This document shows, piece by piece, positions 10,290-21,431 of a DNA stretch of 64,000 bases; position 1 is the stretch's first letter; each line of letters starts with the position of its first letter. The stretch lies in NCBI GenBank assembly GCA_032718565.1, contig JAVGVS010000011.1, positions 62,001-126,000 on the forward strand, read 5' to 3'. The position numbers and the translations under genes are program-made. The DNA is from Distichodus sexfasciatus (lineage: Eukaryota; Chordata; Actinopteri; Characiformes; Distichodontidae). The notes beneath the pieces are model-generated. The model was not told where the DNA came from and made no database searches. It worked only from the letters and a program-made list of their open reading frames with translations.

Positions 10290-10625
10290 AAGGTGAAATG
10301 TCCTAATAGGACCTCCGCGCACTAATGCCAACCATCCTGTCTCGATCTCCCTGTCCCAACCCGGCTGCCCCGAGGCTTTTTACCCCAGCGCCAGACATGC
10401 AACCACAACCATAAACGTGCAACTCTCAGAAGGCACTGGACAACTCTGTGCACTTCACTTCACGGCTGTTAAACCCACGTGTCCGGATCTGACCTGCCTT
10501 TTCCTGTTTCAGGAGGGACCTGGTGCAGTTTATGTCACAGTCCAGGCTCTTTACCACCATCGCATGCATGCGGCAGGGTCCAGTTCCACGTGAGCTGAGA
10601 GCCTCGGATGAACTATGGTGTGAAA
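10290..10625. promoter_or_regulatory. candidate conserved noncoding element
   Basis: GC-balanced unique block with ACCTCCGCGCACTAATGCC, GTTTATGTCACAGTCCAG and the iterated CGCATGCATGCG. No protein recognised in any frame. TTTCAGGAGGG (10508-10518) resembles a splice acceptor, but no matching reading frame was convincing. Confidence 0.25.
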
Positions 10626-11331
10626 TAGGGGTGTAAAGGCACATCGATCTACTCTGAAATAGGATATAATCAGATATAGGAATTATAAAAAATATATAAA
10701 CAACCAAATAATCTAAACAAGTTTATTAACAATGGGTGAGTCTTGAACATCTGATCATGTTTGGATTGAAAAGAAAATATTAATCTCCTTTTAACAGGAA
10801 ATTATTTCACATAGTTTGTTATTAACACATTCATCCCTGTCAGATTGCCAGCTGGGTTTGGGTAATAAACTAAATGCCACTATATTAACAATACATCATT
10901 TAATACATAAAATTAAATAAAACTATCAATGTACACATTTAATAGGTTCCCCAAACGCTAAAGCCCTGCCTCCTGCTCAGTATCTTGAAAACCAGAAGCG
11001 GATAATTTGCAATACATCATGAATTTACTTGATTTTTGCAAAACACAGTTTAAAATAGTTTAACATTTTTTAGTCTTTAAAAGACCTGCCCCTACATTAC
11101 CTAAGTGCAGTAAGATCACTTTCATGTGTTAATATTTATATGCATTTTGCATATTGCTGTCATATAAAGTCTGTGCAGTCAGATCCAAATCATTAAATAA
11201 AAGAACATATATATATATATATATGCATTTCAACATAATGGCACTAGTTTCCTTTTTCCCCAACACAAGTTCAGCTCGCCAGTCCCACAGATGGAGCAAT
11301 GTGTAAATCTACCCAGATAGACCTTCTTCAG
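10626..11331. other. AT-rich intergenic DNA
   Basis: Contains a short (AT)n run near 11207-11224. No gene or element recognised. Confidence 0.4.
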
Positions 11332-11334
11332 GCC

Positions 11335-11681
11335 ACATGGTGGCGCAGTGGTTAGCGCTGCCGCCTCACAGCAAGAATATCCTGGGTTCGATCCCCGGGT
11401 CGGCCGCAGGGTCTTTCTGTGTGGAGTTTGCATGCTGTTCATGTGGGTTTTCTCCAGGTGCTCTGGTTTCCTCCCACAGTCCAAAAGCATGCACTATGGG
11501 TTAATAGTTTACTTTGATTTTGAATTGGTGAATCTAAATTTGTCCTGTAAGGTGTGATTGCGTGAGTGTGTGTGCCCTACAGTATGTTGACGCCTGCCCA
11601 GGGTTGATCCCCGCCTTGCACCTTTAAGTTGCCGGGATAGTCTCCGGTCCCCCCGCGACCCCGGATAACGACTGAATGAAC
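11335..11681 (+). mobile_element. DANA/mermaid-like tRNA-SINE, family 2
   Basis: Head ATGGTGGCGCAGTGGTTAGC, B box GGTTCGATCCCC, then TGTGTGGAGTTTGCATGC and GGTTTCCTCCCACAGTCC. It closes with GACCCCGGATAACGACTG, the tail motif of this fish family. Nearly complete, plus orientation. Confidence 0.85.
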
Positions 11682-12639
11682 AAAAATAATATACGTATGA
11701 CTTCTTTTTTAGTAATCTTGGATGGATTTTGATATTCTGAGTCAGATCGTCCAGCCCTACACACAACACAGTACTTGTCCAACAAAGTGGATTGTAACTT
11801 TGTAGTGGGAAGCAGCAGGAAAAATTAGCAAGTTTTCTGAAGCGTATGAACACAGAGCTGCTTCCTGTCACAACCACATCATGCCTCTGCTTTCCTTGAA
11901 CAGCAGTGCAACTCACAAGAACAAGCCTGACTGTCTTGTATGACAACAGAGCATCTCTGCAGTGCCAGATTATGACATGGAGCAAAATGACAGATAATGT
12001 CTGAACAAGAAGTCAAGGCTGCTGGTGCGTTTTCATGCATCTCTGCACTCACGGACAGTGTCACATCCTGACAAAGAAAAAATGCTTGACATTGACCGAA
12101 GCTTGCCTTGTGGTCATGTAGTCTGAGCGAGGGCAGGAGAAGGACATGGCACTGTCTCGTCACATTAGCCTATAACGGGTCATGTTGATCATCTTACACG
12201 TTCGTTAATCTCCTGCTTTTTTCATGCTGATCGTGCAAAACCTTTGGTGCATAGGCCAGGTGTCCAGGAGGCAGCCGAGCGGAAACAGAAAGATAAAGTG
12301 GGAAATACCAATTACGGCAACCTGGAACTTTCAAGGAGGAGGAAAAGGGCGGATAACGTTTGGATTTTTTTTCCTGTCTGGCAGTGTTAAGGATTCATCT
12401 GTCACCGTTCTTCTTTTTCCTCCGTCTCCCCTGAAAAGATAGAGGGAGTCTAATCTCCTCTCCCAGCAGCAGAGGAAAGTATAATGATGTTTAATTGAAT
12501 TTGATTTGCCTACTTTTTTTTTCTTTCCAAACCACAATACGAGCTTCTTCTCAGAAACACAAGCCACCACAAGATGGATGAAACAATCTAACCATTTATA
12601 AACGCAGTCCATTTGGATGAGGAAAATATGTAATAAGAT
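11682..12639. other. mixed unique DNA
   Basis: TCGTCCAGCCCTA near 11750 looks like one end of the TAGGRCTGGGC-type hAT elements (see 28222), but no partner end was found. GGAAACAGAAAGATAAAGTG (12281-12300) and the following 150 bp are unique and might be regulatory. No exon recognised. Confidence 0.3.
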
Positions 12640-12960
12640 GCTGTCTGATAAGACATATGCTGGTGGCTGCCTCCCTAATTCATTTATCCTGCTTCCGCCA
12701 CCACAAGGTGAAATAATTCACATCTGTTTTATTTTTTATTTTTCTCATACCATCGCATGCCCGTGTTGACACATACAACAGCGCAATGACTGGTGAAGAG
12801 CAGCTCTACAAATTCCCATTCGTTCTTTAATTCATGGGGCGTTTCTACCTTTGACAGAGCATCCGACCTGCTATCACATAAAAGCAGCGTTGTTTTTCTA
12901 CACACGGCTTGTGCTTTCCCTCGAGTCACACTCGAATCCTACACTCCACGGGTCAGTATG
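12640..12960. promoter_or_regulatory. candidate conserved noncoding element
   Basis: Unique block with CTAATTCATTTATCCTGC, an E-box CATCTG (12721-12726), TTCTTTAATTCATGGGG and CGTTTCTACCTTTGACAG. No protein match in six frames. It directly precedes the MITE at 13054. Confidence 0.25.
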
Positions 12961-13053
12961 GAGTGTCTTTTAAGTTCACATTTCTCCCAGTTTTGCAACC
13001 AGATTTCAGTTTATCTCTTGCACTGTAATGAGAGAGAGCACCAAATATATATA

Positions 13054-13637
13054 TGTGGCTCTGCACGGCGAAACCAGTCGCTTGTCGCAATGGAGGTTTC
13101 TGAGAAAAACGACCGTTTATGTTGCGTGGGGTAAAAATTTGGATTTTTTGTTTTTAGTGTTTTAAGACAGTGGAAGGTCTATACTGTACTGTTGTGAATA
13201 AATTTCGCTGGAAAACTTACCCTTTCCATCCTAAAAACGTGACTTTCTTGAGGTGAGGAATTCAATTCCAGCAGAATGTTAAAAGTTTCTGGTTTGACCG
13301 CTCTACTTCAGTATTTACGGTAAATCCACTCGTTGGCTAGCGTGAAGATATTTCTCCGGAATCCATCTTCGTCTCCCGAGTTCAGTTAACCTAACGCAGG
13401 TAGGCTATCCGTGTGGCTGCGACCGCACCAAGCCCTACGTCGATAGTTAACTTCAAAGGCAGATTTCGCCGTTTCTCACTCGGCGTGACAGGAGAAACCC
13501 GACTCCTTTGAATGTTGATATCTCAGTCATATGTCGTCCGATTCATCCGATATCGGTATCGTTTTGAAGGTTGATTTATGCCCTTTCATAATAACTCAAT
13601 TTTGCGACAAGCGACTGGTTCTGCGTGCAGAATCACA
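13054..13637 (+). mobile_element. AACCAGTCGC-type MITE, copy 2 (complete)
   Basis: Ends TGTGGCTCTGCACGG and CGTGCAGAATCACA extend the inverted repeat AACCAGTCGCTTGTCGC to about 35 bp, and a TA lies on each side (13052-13053, 13638-13639). 584 bp with no transposase. TIR length and TA target fit a Tc1/mariner-like or other TA-targeting MITE, but superfamily cannot be fixed. Contains an additional TTTGGATTTTTTGTTTTTAG segment missing from copy 1. Confidence 0.75.
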
Positions 13638-13680
13638 TATTTTCTTATATGTTTCCTATTAAATTAAAGTAAAAATTGTT

Positions 13681-13925
13681 AAAGTGAGTAATTCTTTGTC
13701 ATTGTGAACACAGCACACCACACAGAGCACCACAATGAAATATGACCTCTGCATTTGACCCATCCGTGAAAGAACATTGGGCAGCTAACATGGGCAGCGC
13801 CCGGAGAGCAGTGCTTGGGGACGGTACCCTGCTCATGAGTACCTCAGTGGTAACTTTACCGGTCTTGGATTCAAACCGTCTGATTCACTGGTCGAACATC
13901 CTACCATTACACCACCAACTGCCCC
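13681..13925 (-). mobile_element. tRNA-derived SINE, family 1
   Basis: Tail AAAGTGAGTAATTCTTTGTC at the left, head CACCACCAACTGCCCC at the right. The B box is damaged (GGATTCAAACC, followed by a short deletion). Confidence 0.88.
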
Positions 13926-14519
13926 CTCTAAAAGCAGTATTACTGTAAATATCAAATACTTTCACAGTGGCTTGGTTTGACATTTTTATTTTTACAGTGA
14001 AATTTTTTACATTGAATTCAGGTGCATTACTAGCAAGTCCTTTGTTTGCTCATCTGACTAGTAATCCCATCCAGTCCCTACGCCTACGCTGCATACATGA
14101 GAAGCATAAGGTGTAAGAGGGGACGAGCGAGGACCATCTGTGAGGAGGTGGCTTTGTGCCACCTACAGTTAGAGCAATGCGGAGCCGAGCACACTCAAGG
14201 GGTGAATTAGACTGGATTAAAAGACATGAAATAAATACAGTTTAATGATAAACAAAATGCGACAAGCTGGTCTTCGCTGATCACCGGCTTAAACTGATAT
14301 GTAAAGACTTGTTTTATCAGCTTAAAATATACTTTTGAAAATGTAAGTAAATGTGAAGAAAATGTTATGTAAGGAAATGTCAGTGTCTTTAATAATTAAT
14401 ATGCGATATTTATGTAAATTACAAATGTAACACCTACTATTATTCCTACTATTACTGCATCTACTAATATTTACTACTTATAATATTATTACTGCAACTA
14501 CTTTTATTATTACTACTAC
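13926..14519. other. unique intergenic DNA
   Basis: GAGGACCATCTGTGAGGAGG and neighbouring text at 14100-14200 are unique. The right end, 14440-14520, is an imperfect (ACT/TAT)n trinucleotide-like tract. No gene seen. Confidence 0.4.
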
Positions 14520-14615
14520 TAAGTGAAAGTGAGTGATTATTTGTCATTGTGAACACACCACAGGACAGCACAACACAACATGTGACATCTGCATTTGATC
14601 CATCTGTTTAAAACA
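14520..14615 (-). mobile_element. tRNA-derived SINE, family 1, 5' truncated
   Basis: Only the tail and part of the body remain: AGTGAGTGATTATTTGTC through CATTTGATCCATCTG. The tRNA head is missing. Confidence 0.8.
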
Positions 14616-14907
14616 ACCTTGCTGTCTGATTTGATGATCCCTCCATCCATCGTGATGATTTGTGGCATTTCTATCACTAATTATTGATGAGTTACTGATA
14701 TTTATCTCTGGCAAAAGGGAGCCTTATTATAAAGTGTAAAACACATCTCGCCAAACAGTGGCCATCAATGTATCACAACTGCTATAACTTGTTTAGGCTT
14801 ATTAATGATATAAAACTGTCAACAAACCAATTAAGGGGAGTCTTATTGTAAAGTGGTACCACTAATATTATATATTTCTACTATTGATATTGCTACTACT
14901 ACAACTT

Positions 14908-15248
14908 TCATTCATTCATTCTCCGAACCGCTTTATCCCAACTGGGGTCACAGGGGGACTGGAGCCCATCCCGGGAACTTATGGGCGCAAGGCGGGGACC
15001 AACCCTGGGCAGGTGCCAACACACCGCAGGGCACACACACACTCACAATCACATTCACACATTACAGGGCCAATTAACCTACATGATATGCCTTTGGACT
15101 GTGGGAGGAAGCCGGAGAAAACCCACACGAACACGGGGGGAGCATGCAAACTCCGCACAGAAAGACTCTACGGCCGTCCCCGGGGTTCAAACCCAGGACC
15201 TTCTCGCTGTGAGGCAGCAGCGCTAACCACTGCGCCACCGTGCCGCCC
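14908..15248 (-). mobile_element. DANA/mermaid-like SINE, family 2, with target duplication
   Basis: Complete minus-strand copy from CATTCATTCTCCGAACCGC to GCGCCACCGTGCCGCCC. A 13-bp perfect target duplication, ACTACTACAACTT, lies at 14895-14907 and 15249-15261, as expected for LINE-mediated retroposition. Confidence 0.93.
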
Positions 15249-15261
15249 ACTACTACAACTT

Positions 15262-15819
15262 ATACTACCTCAAAGATGAACAAGAAAACATTCACAAAAT
15301 GTCACAAAACTTAAAGCAAACATAAAACCAAATATAACTGTAGATGCTCAGAAAAACAACACAAGAAAGTGGAAAACCAGCAATAATCCATTGTGTATTT
15401 TTCACTGAAAACAGAATAAAATAAAGTGAAATTTGCCCCAGTCTACAGCTGGCACACTGGGAAGTGTTAAAGGTTTAGTTCAGCTCAACAGGGTGCCAGC
15501 TAAACTATTTGAGCAGCCAGTTATTTGGTGAGAGAGCTTGGGGAGGTTTTAATGTTGACAAAGATCTTGCTCTGTTTGAGAAAGTAAGTGACCATCTAGC
15601 TGAATATTACTCACACTGCACACAGCCATGGTTAACCCAGGAGCTCTCTTCTGTTTGACATCCAGTGTCTCTGTGTGTATAAATAAGTAGACACTGAATT
15701 TATCAATCCTTTGCTCTTTAGGCTGCTGCCCTCCCTGGTGGTCCAAAAAAATGCTATATAAAATTCTGTAATTTTTAAAAAAGATAATAACTTGTACCTA
15801 TCCTATAGCATAGGATCCT
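15262..15819. other. intergenic DNA
   Basis: No gene or repeat recognised. Contains a run of A-rich sequence and one unremarkable minus-strand ORF. Confidence 0.4.
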
Positions 15820-16066
15820 TTAGCACCACAGGGCACACACACATACAGTCACACCTTACAGGGCCAATTTAGAGTCTCCAATTAACCTACAGTGCATACT
15901 TTTGGAGTGTGGGAGGAAACTGGAGCACCCAGCGGAAACCCATGTGAACACAGGGAGAGCATACAAACTCCACACAGAAAGGCTCTATGGCTGACCTGGG
16001 GATCGAACCCAGGTCCCTCTCTCTGTGAGGTGGCAGCGCTAACCACTGCCCCACCGTGCTCCCCCC
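15820..16066 (-). mobile_element. DANA/mermaid-like SINE, family 2, 3' truncated
   Basis: Begins inside the body at AGCACCACAGGGCACACAC. Head at the right reads AGCGCTAACCACTGCCCCAC. The GGATTAAGCGG tail is missing. Confidence 0.88.
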
Positions 16067-16377
16067 AAAAAAAGCTGATTCTATTAACTAATCATTGAAA
16101 TTAAAACTTAAAAATGTCTGATTCTGAAACATCTGGGGGGAAAAGTGGAATAGCTTTGTAAGTTAAGGCAAACAATCAGGGAATATGGCTCATATTTTAA
16201 AGTGTTTTATTTCATGTTCGTTAGCTGTAGAATACAGTTTGCAATGATTACTTTAAACTGCGTCTGTATTAACAGTTGGGATTTGCAAAAATCAATGCTT
16301 CAAAACATAGAAACAGTTCAAATCATGGTGCAGAAATAGAGAATAGTCCAGCAACACCAACTAGAATTAAACTCTAT
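16067..16377. other. intergenic DNA
   Basis: Nothing recognised. Confidence 0.4.
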
Positions 16378-16505
16378 GGGCCAATTTTCCAGTCGAGGAT
16401 TAAGCCTCGTCATGGACTAGCTTTGAGTTTGAATGGTAATTCTGCATTGGTACTACAATTTAGTCCAAGATTAGGCTAAATCCATCAGCAAGAAACCAGC
16501 CCTAT
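16378..16505. mobile_element. fold-back MITE
   Basis: Left arm GGATTAAGCCTCGTCATGGAC pairs imperfectly with right arm GTCCAAGATTAGGCTAAATCC; outer ends GGGCCAATTTTCCAG and CAAGAAACCAGCCCT also pair. The whole 128 bp would fold into a hairpin. This layout resembles short palindromic fish MITEs. Confidence 0.55.
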
Positions 16506-16639
16506 ATGTACAAAGCCATGGCAAGTTAAAACTCAGGTGACTCTGATCTAGTAATTAAGGGGTGTTATGAACACCTGGAGCTAGAGGTTGGATCAGGCAG
16601 TCCATCTGTAGAAGGGACTCCCGTCTGGATTCGTGCTGA

Positions 16640-16805
16640 AACCTTACATTATATTTCATTACATGAACTGCATTTAGCAGATGCTCTTATCCAGAATTCC
16701 TGATTTCAAGGAGCGTCTCCCTGGAGCAAGGGTCTTGCTCAGTGATGGTAGTACTAGAGATAGGATTCGAACCCACAGTCCAGAGGAGACTGTACTAACC
16801 ACTAG
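16640..16805 (-). mobile_element. tRNA-derived SINE, family 3
   Basis: The reverse complement has head GTGGTCTAGTGGTTAG, B box GGGTTCGAATCC and tail GAGCATCTGCTAAATGCAG, a LINE-like tail common in teleost SINEs. A second copy is at 49180-49365. Confidence 0.8.
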
Positions 16806-17229
16806 ACCACCACCATCCCATTTACAAATACAATATATAAATGTGATATTTGACTATTTGCAAACTGACAATGAGCTGGAGTCTAAATTCTATAGATATT
16901 AGTTCAGAATGAAAGTATTCTCAAAATCAAAATGAGAGGCAAACCCTAAATCTAGTCATCTACAGTCTCTAAATTTCAGCTAGCTGTCTACTCCCATCCA
17001 TGTCTATTGCAACTGTTAAGTCAAGGGCAAAGATGTTTATGCAGAAGGAGAAAAGAATTCATTTAAAAGTGAGAGGACTGTAGTTACAGCTCAGTGAATT
17101 TAATGAGTGTTTGTAGCACCTAATGGAATCGGGAGTGTGAATTGAATGTAGAGTGTCTTGGTAAATAAACAAACCAGATTTATCTCCCAAACTAGACAAT
17201 GAGAGATTAACTTTATATTAATACCCCAA
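16806..17229. other. intergenic DNA
   Basis: No gene or repeat recognised. Confidence 0.4.
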
Positions 17230-17660
17230 GGCTCTCTATCCCTTTTTTTAATCCGGCGGATGTCATTAACATATGCACAGTAAACCTGACGTTCGTGAAC
17301 AATGTTTGCATACTGTAATTAGGAGGCCAGATCTGGGGCTTTCATCTATTTTCTGAGAAGATTTTTCAATAACCCTTTCGGAACCTTATCTCTTTTGAGA
17401 GTCCATTTCGTTGCAGACACGTCGAGGAGTGCAGCGGAGAACGCCTTTAATTTCACACGCTGTTTCAGATCAGTGATGGAGTGAATCCCAAGATCCGGGT
17501 TTAATGTGTTTCATAAATATCTGCAAGCGCTCAGCCTTGTCTAGCTGCATACTAATACCGGCCCATTCGGTGATATAAAGAGCAGGGCAGCACAGGCTGC
17601 ATTTTAACACAAGTTTCACAAGCTAGAGACGGACAGCGATATGCAGAGACGCTTTTCTTT
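17230..17660. promoter_or_regulatory. candidate conserved noncoding element
   Basis: Unique, repeat-free block with CATTAACATATGCACAG, GTTTGCATACTGTAATTAGG and TTTAATTTCACACGCTG. GTAATTAGG is a homeodomain-like site and CATATG an E-box. No protein in six frames. A long (TC)n tract begins 50 bp downstream. Confidence 0.3.
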
Positions 17661-17708
17661 AAGCATGGAGGTCAGCACTTTGACTTATGAGTGTGGGACT
17701 TTCATTAC

Positions 17709-17719
17709 ACTCTCTCTCT

Positions 17720-17760
<41 letters not shown>
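17709..17760. repeat. (TC)n microsatellite
   Basis: About 50 bp of TC with one C-T-T interruption near the left end. Confidence 0.97.
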
Positions 17761-17763
<3 letters not shown>

Positions 17764-18639
17764 TTGTCTCTCCGCCAACACTGTATCTACACAGGATCTT
17801 TGAGTGCTCTCATTAATCACCATTGTGGCTCCTCCCCCAGCAAGGGACTTGAATGAGTCTTCTCATAGTAATGAGAAATTAATGTCATTAGATTAAAAAA
17901 TGGCACTGAATTTTCAGTCCTTTATCCTCCACTGTGCTGGAAATGCTGCACTTTTTGCTGTAATTCTTATCTGCATGATCTGCATACTTTTAATACCTGA
18001 GTCTACTGAGCAAAAAAGATGAGAATTAAGCTTAACTTGAACTGGTAAAAAACTACTTAAATTCTAAAATTCTCCCTCAAGTGTTTTATGAAGACGTGAA
18101 TAGTAAATGGAAATATCAGTCACCAGTTTTGGGAGTAACATTTTACAAAATAACGCAATTACAGTAATGTATTATTGTTTCTGTAATGAGGTAACGTAAG
18201 GGATTACTAGTACATTTTCAGTAATATTATACTCATTAGATATTTGAGTAATGCACATTACAACACCTGTTTAACATGAAATTTAGTGCTGTTTTGTTTT
18301 TATTAAAATTTGTCAACACCATCAGTCATGTAAAGCATTATAGTTCAGAGACAACAATAGTATAATGTAATAAATTATTTTGAAATAATGGAAGTAACAG
18401 TCACTAGGCTGCTAATTTTCACATTAAAATTAAAATTAACATTTAAAATGTATAATATTAGTATTGGGCATGTTGGCATTATTATCATAATTGTTGTCAT
18501 ATATCGTATTGGCCTCTTGCTAATATTATTTTCCACTGGGTTCCAATAGAATGCTTGTGGAAAATAGCATTAGCACAGATATATACAGTGTTTAGTATTA
18601 GCTAGCGGATATTAGCATTACCTTTACAAAAATGTTAGG
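17761..18639. other. AT-rich DNA with a degenerate GTTACT/AGTAAC-rich element
   Basis: 18120-18275 (GGGAGTAACATTTTAC to CATTACAACACCTG) resembles the ends of the ubiquitous fish 'AGTAAT...GTTACTCCCNAACACTG' repeat; a related end lies at 40005-40125. The rest is unremarkable. Confidence 0.35.
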
Positions 18640-18951
18640 CTTCTAACAAATAGTTGCTGTTAACATTTGCCAACGTTGGGTCATATTGTCACATGCAGAT
18701 TAGGTTTGTGACAAACTTGCGGTGGACTTCTAGCAAACTTGTAAAGTTGTCACCAAAAATTCACTACAAGTTTGCTATAACTGACAAATATATTTGCTAC
18801 ATTTGCCACTAGTGGCAATTTGTCACTGTTGACAGAACATTGCCGAAAGTTTGTCACTAGTGGTTGACAAAAGCAAATTTTTGGCAACATATTCTGGCAA
18901 ATTTCACTGTTTAAGCACAAACCTGTTGCAAACGTTTAGTTTTTGTAAGGG
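18640..18951 (-). mobile_element. TTTGCCAC-type inverted-repeat element, copy 2
   Basis: Reverse-complement copy of 30461-30808: GCAGATTAGGTTTGTGAC at the left and TTTTTGTAAGGG terminus at the right. Contains the perfect 16-bp palindrome TTGCCACTAGTGGCAA at its centre. No ORF. Confidence 0.65.
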
Positions 18952-19665
18952 TAGTGAGCTAGCGAGTGAGGTTTCCCTCCAAAAATAACAGCAACATTGA
19001 ACAGCAGTTGACAATATTTTATGCACTCGAATCCTCTCAAAATCTCTTCAAATGACAAGAAGCCAAAAATAATAATCTGGTAACAGATTAATTTTACACT
19101 TAAAGGCTGATTTTGACATGTAATGTTGCAATGATATATGTTGCTAAATTTTAATCATCCAGACATATGATGTGATTCTAAAGCAACAACAATCATTGAA
19201 AAAATCTGTCTCACGGATCCATTGCAAATCTAAAGCAAAATTTTGATACCAAACATATTTTTGGCTAAAGTTATTAGCTTTAAAGCTCTAAGGTGAGCTA
19301 GCTGCAGTAAGTCATGACTGATGCATGTTGCTTCAACATATGGATTTATATACATACTCTGGATTTGTCGTCTCATTCCTTCTATTTTTAAGGTAGCTGG
19401 TTATTTATTTGGCAGATTTATTTGCCTGCTTGTCTCTATCTGATTAATCTAGAGTGAAGCAGAGTTCAGTGACACAGGCTAGTGGGCCTAATCAAAACAT
19501 TAGCGAGCTGCGAGTTAGGATCTCCAGTGCTTAGAGTCATCAATCAAGAAGCCCTGGAGTGGAGACATTGATGTATGCTTCTGTTATTCACCCCTTTTTC
19601 GTGGCCTTTGAGTCACCAAAGTTGCTAACAACTCTGGCTGTTTTGCATTAACCAAAGCTACAACC
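18952..19665. other. intergenic DNA with a possible regulatory block
   Basis: 19480-19640 is unique and holds CCTAATCAAAACATTAGCG and GTCATCAATCAAGAAGCCC. The latter echoes CATCAATCAATCGAGAAGCC at 21306. No exon recognised. Confidence 0.3.
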
Positions 19666-19800
19666 AGTGCTGGGGAGGTTACTTTTAAACAGTAGCCTTT
19701 CAAGCTACAAGCTACCTATGATTAAAGTAGCTAAACCACAGCCAAGCTACTGTTTTAATGTAGTAGTTAGCTAAACAAGACTACTCCTTTTTAACATTTT
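19666..19800. mobile_element. degenerate GCTGGGGAGGTTAC-type element
   Basis: GTGCTGGGGAGGTTACTTTT to GTAGTTAGCTAAACAAGAC. It matches the reverse complement of 51440-51565 (CTACCATTTTAAAGTAGC, then TTCCCCAAC) and resembles 43910-44080. An old non-autonomous DNA element of undetermined superfamily. Confidence 0.5.
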
Positions 19801-19822
19801 TACCACATTATTTCATCACATG

Positions 19823-20013
19823 CCCTTATAAAAACAAAATTGTTGCGGCAGATTTGCAGCAAACAGTGGCGTTTTCTAGAATATGTTGCTACAAGTTTAC
19901 CATTGTCAGCCGGCAATTTTCAGTGATTAGCCCCCCCACCAAAAAAAAATTGCTAATAATGGCAAATTTGTAGCGAACTTTTGGTGACAAATTTCCAAAT
20001 TTTTCACAAACAT
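19823..20013 (+). mobile_element. TTTGCCAC-type element, copy 3, internally deleted
   Basis: Starts CCCTTATAAAAAC and keeps GTTGCTACAAGTTTACCATTG and GCAAATTTGTAGCGAAC. Its centre is replaced by a C-rich/A-rich stretch, and the right end is shortened. Confidence 0.55.
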
Positions 20014-20614
20014 AAATTTTATTAAGGAATGGCAATCACACAATTTCTTCTGGAATTCTCTGTGGAATTCTCAAACATGTCACAAATAAAATCACCAAGC
20101 TTTCAAATCTTTAAGTGTTGCATTTGAATTTTTTTTTCCTGTTTACTAATCTTTACATATCTTTCCTCCTCAGCGCATGGCACAACTGCTCAAGCAGAGT
20201 GTTTAACAATTAATTCGGTCTCACATACACACTGTAATCTCTTAATCACATAATTTGCACAGAGAACTGTAAAGTACATAGTAGCATTACTAATCCATTA
20301 GGATTAAGCTCCCTTTTTTACGCGGCGCACGTCGGATGGGATGTTCCACTGTTTCTCTTTGGAACAAAAGCGACGGGAGAGTAATGAGATGCTGCTGCAG
20401 CGGTGGCGGTGGACGAGGGCAGAGCTGTCGCGAGTGGCAGCTGGAGGGGACAGAAAGTGATGTGTTTGTGAAGGCCGAGCCCACGCTGGCCCTGCAACAG
20501 AGGCAAATCAAATCCGCAGCCCGGCTTCCAGCACGATGTTTAAAGGGGTGACAGTGGCAGCTGCTTTTCACACATTCATTTCTCCTCCTTCTCCATTTCC
20601 CCCTTTTTTCCTTC
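20014..20614. promoter_or_regulatory. intergenic DNA containing a candidate noncoding element (20280-20560)
   Basis: 20280-20560 is GC-rich and CpG-containing (TTACGCGGCGCACGTCGG, TGCTGCTGCAGCGGTGGCGG) in AT-rich surroundings, beginning with TAATCCATTAGGATTAAGC, a bicoid/OTX-like TAATCC/GGATTA inverted pair. No protein recognised. Confidence 0.25.
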
Positions 20615-21250
20615 TATGTCCATCCGTCTGCTCCTTCTGTAGTTTCAGGATTAGAAGAATGGAATGGATCTTTATATCTAATCATGAACATAAAATACAT
20701 TTAAACAACTTAAATTTCATACACTTATACTATGATTAAGCCCTATGTTTCAGATGCTTAATTTTTCTGTCTCTGTCCGTCTCCTGCCGCAGTAGCTTCA
20801 TGACTATTTCAATTATCTTTATCTCTAAAAAAATATTACATCCTAATGGCATTTAAATCTGAACATAAAATATATTTTAACAGCTTTTAAATATCACATA
20901 CATGCATTTATACCATGATTAATCTCCAAAATTCTTTTTGGCAGTCTCTGTACATCTCCTGATTTCAGGACTATTGGGAATGGTGTGTATTTCAATGATC
21001 TTTATCTCTAATCAAATAATTGCAATATTGCCCTTAGCAGCTTTTAAAAGTGAACATAAAATACATGACACAGATTTTATATCACACACATTAATACCAG
21101 GATTAACCACTATATTGCAGACGCTTCTATGTTCTGAAGATCATGTTGGAATTATTTTACAATATCTTTAAAATTCCTTTTCTCCCCTCTCTCTTCCCGT
21201 CGCCTGCTGCTGTAGTTTCAGGTCTAGCCGGAATTGTGCGGTGATTAATT
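20615..21250. repeat. degenerate tandem array of a noncoding unit (about 155-245 bp)
   Basis: Four units begin near 20615, 20770, 20941 and 21185. Shared words are GTCTCCTGCnGC-GTAG-TTTCAGGA, TCTTTATCTCTAATCA, GAACATAAAATACAT, ACAGCTTTTAAA-TATCACA and ATACCATGATTAA. Unit 4 is only the first 60 bp. No ORF continuity between units, so a duplicated noncoding module rather than a protein repeat. Confidence 0.6.
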
Positions 21251-21431
21251 TCTCCTCTCAAAGGCGCAATCTCCGAGCATCTACAAGGGGAACGGTCCTC
21301 GGATGGCATCAATCAATCGAGAAGCCCTCTAGAAAAATAGTCCAAGTCGTTCCAACACTCTCACCTCTATGTAATATCAAAGTGGCTCAGCCCTCTCTAT
21401 CTCCTGTCCAGAGTGATAGTCACGATATAAC
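21251..21431. other. unique spacer between two tandem arrays
   Basis: Contains GGCGCAATCTCCGAGCATC and CATCAATCAATCGAGAAGCC. Nothing else recognised. Confidence 0.4.

Noticed and set aside
11509..11985. 158-codon minus-strand ORF
   Set aside because: Its C-terminal part is the antisense of a DANA-like SINE; the rest has no similarity.
14853..15279. ORFs with arginine/proline-rich sequence
   Set aside because: They are translations of the minus-strand SINE. The same peptides recur in the other SINE copies.
20615..21250. Multi-exon gene with repeated domains
   Set aside because: TTTCAG words recur at unit starts and mimic acceptors, but units have stops in all frames and no donor partners.
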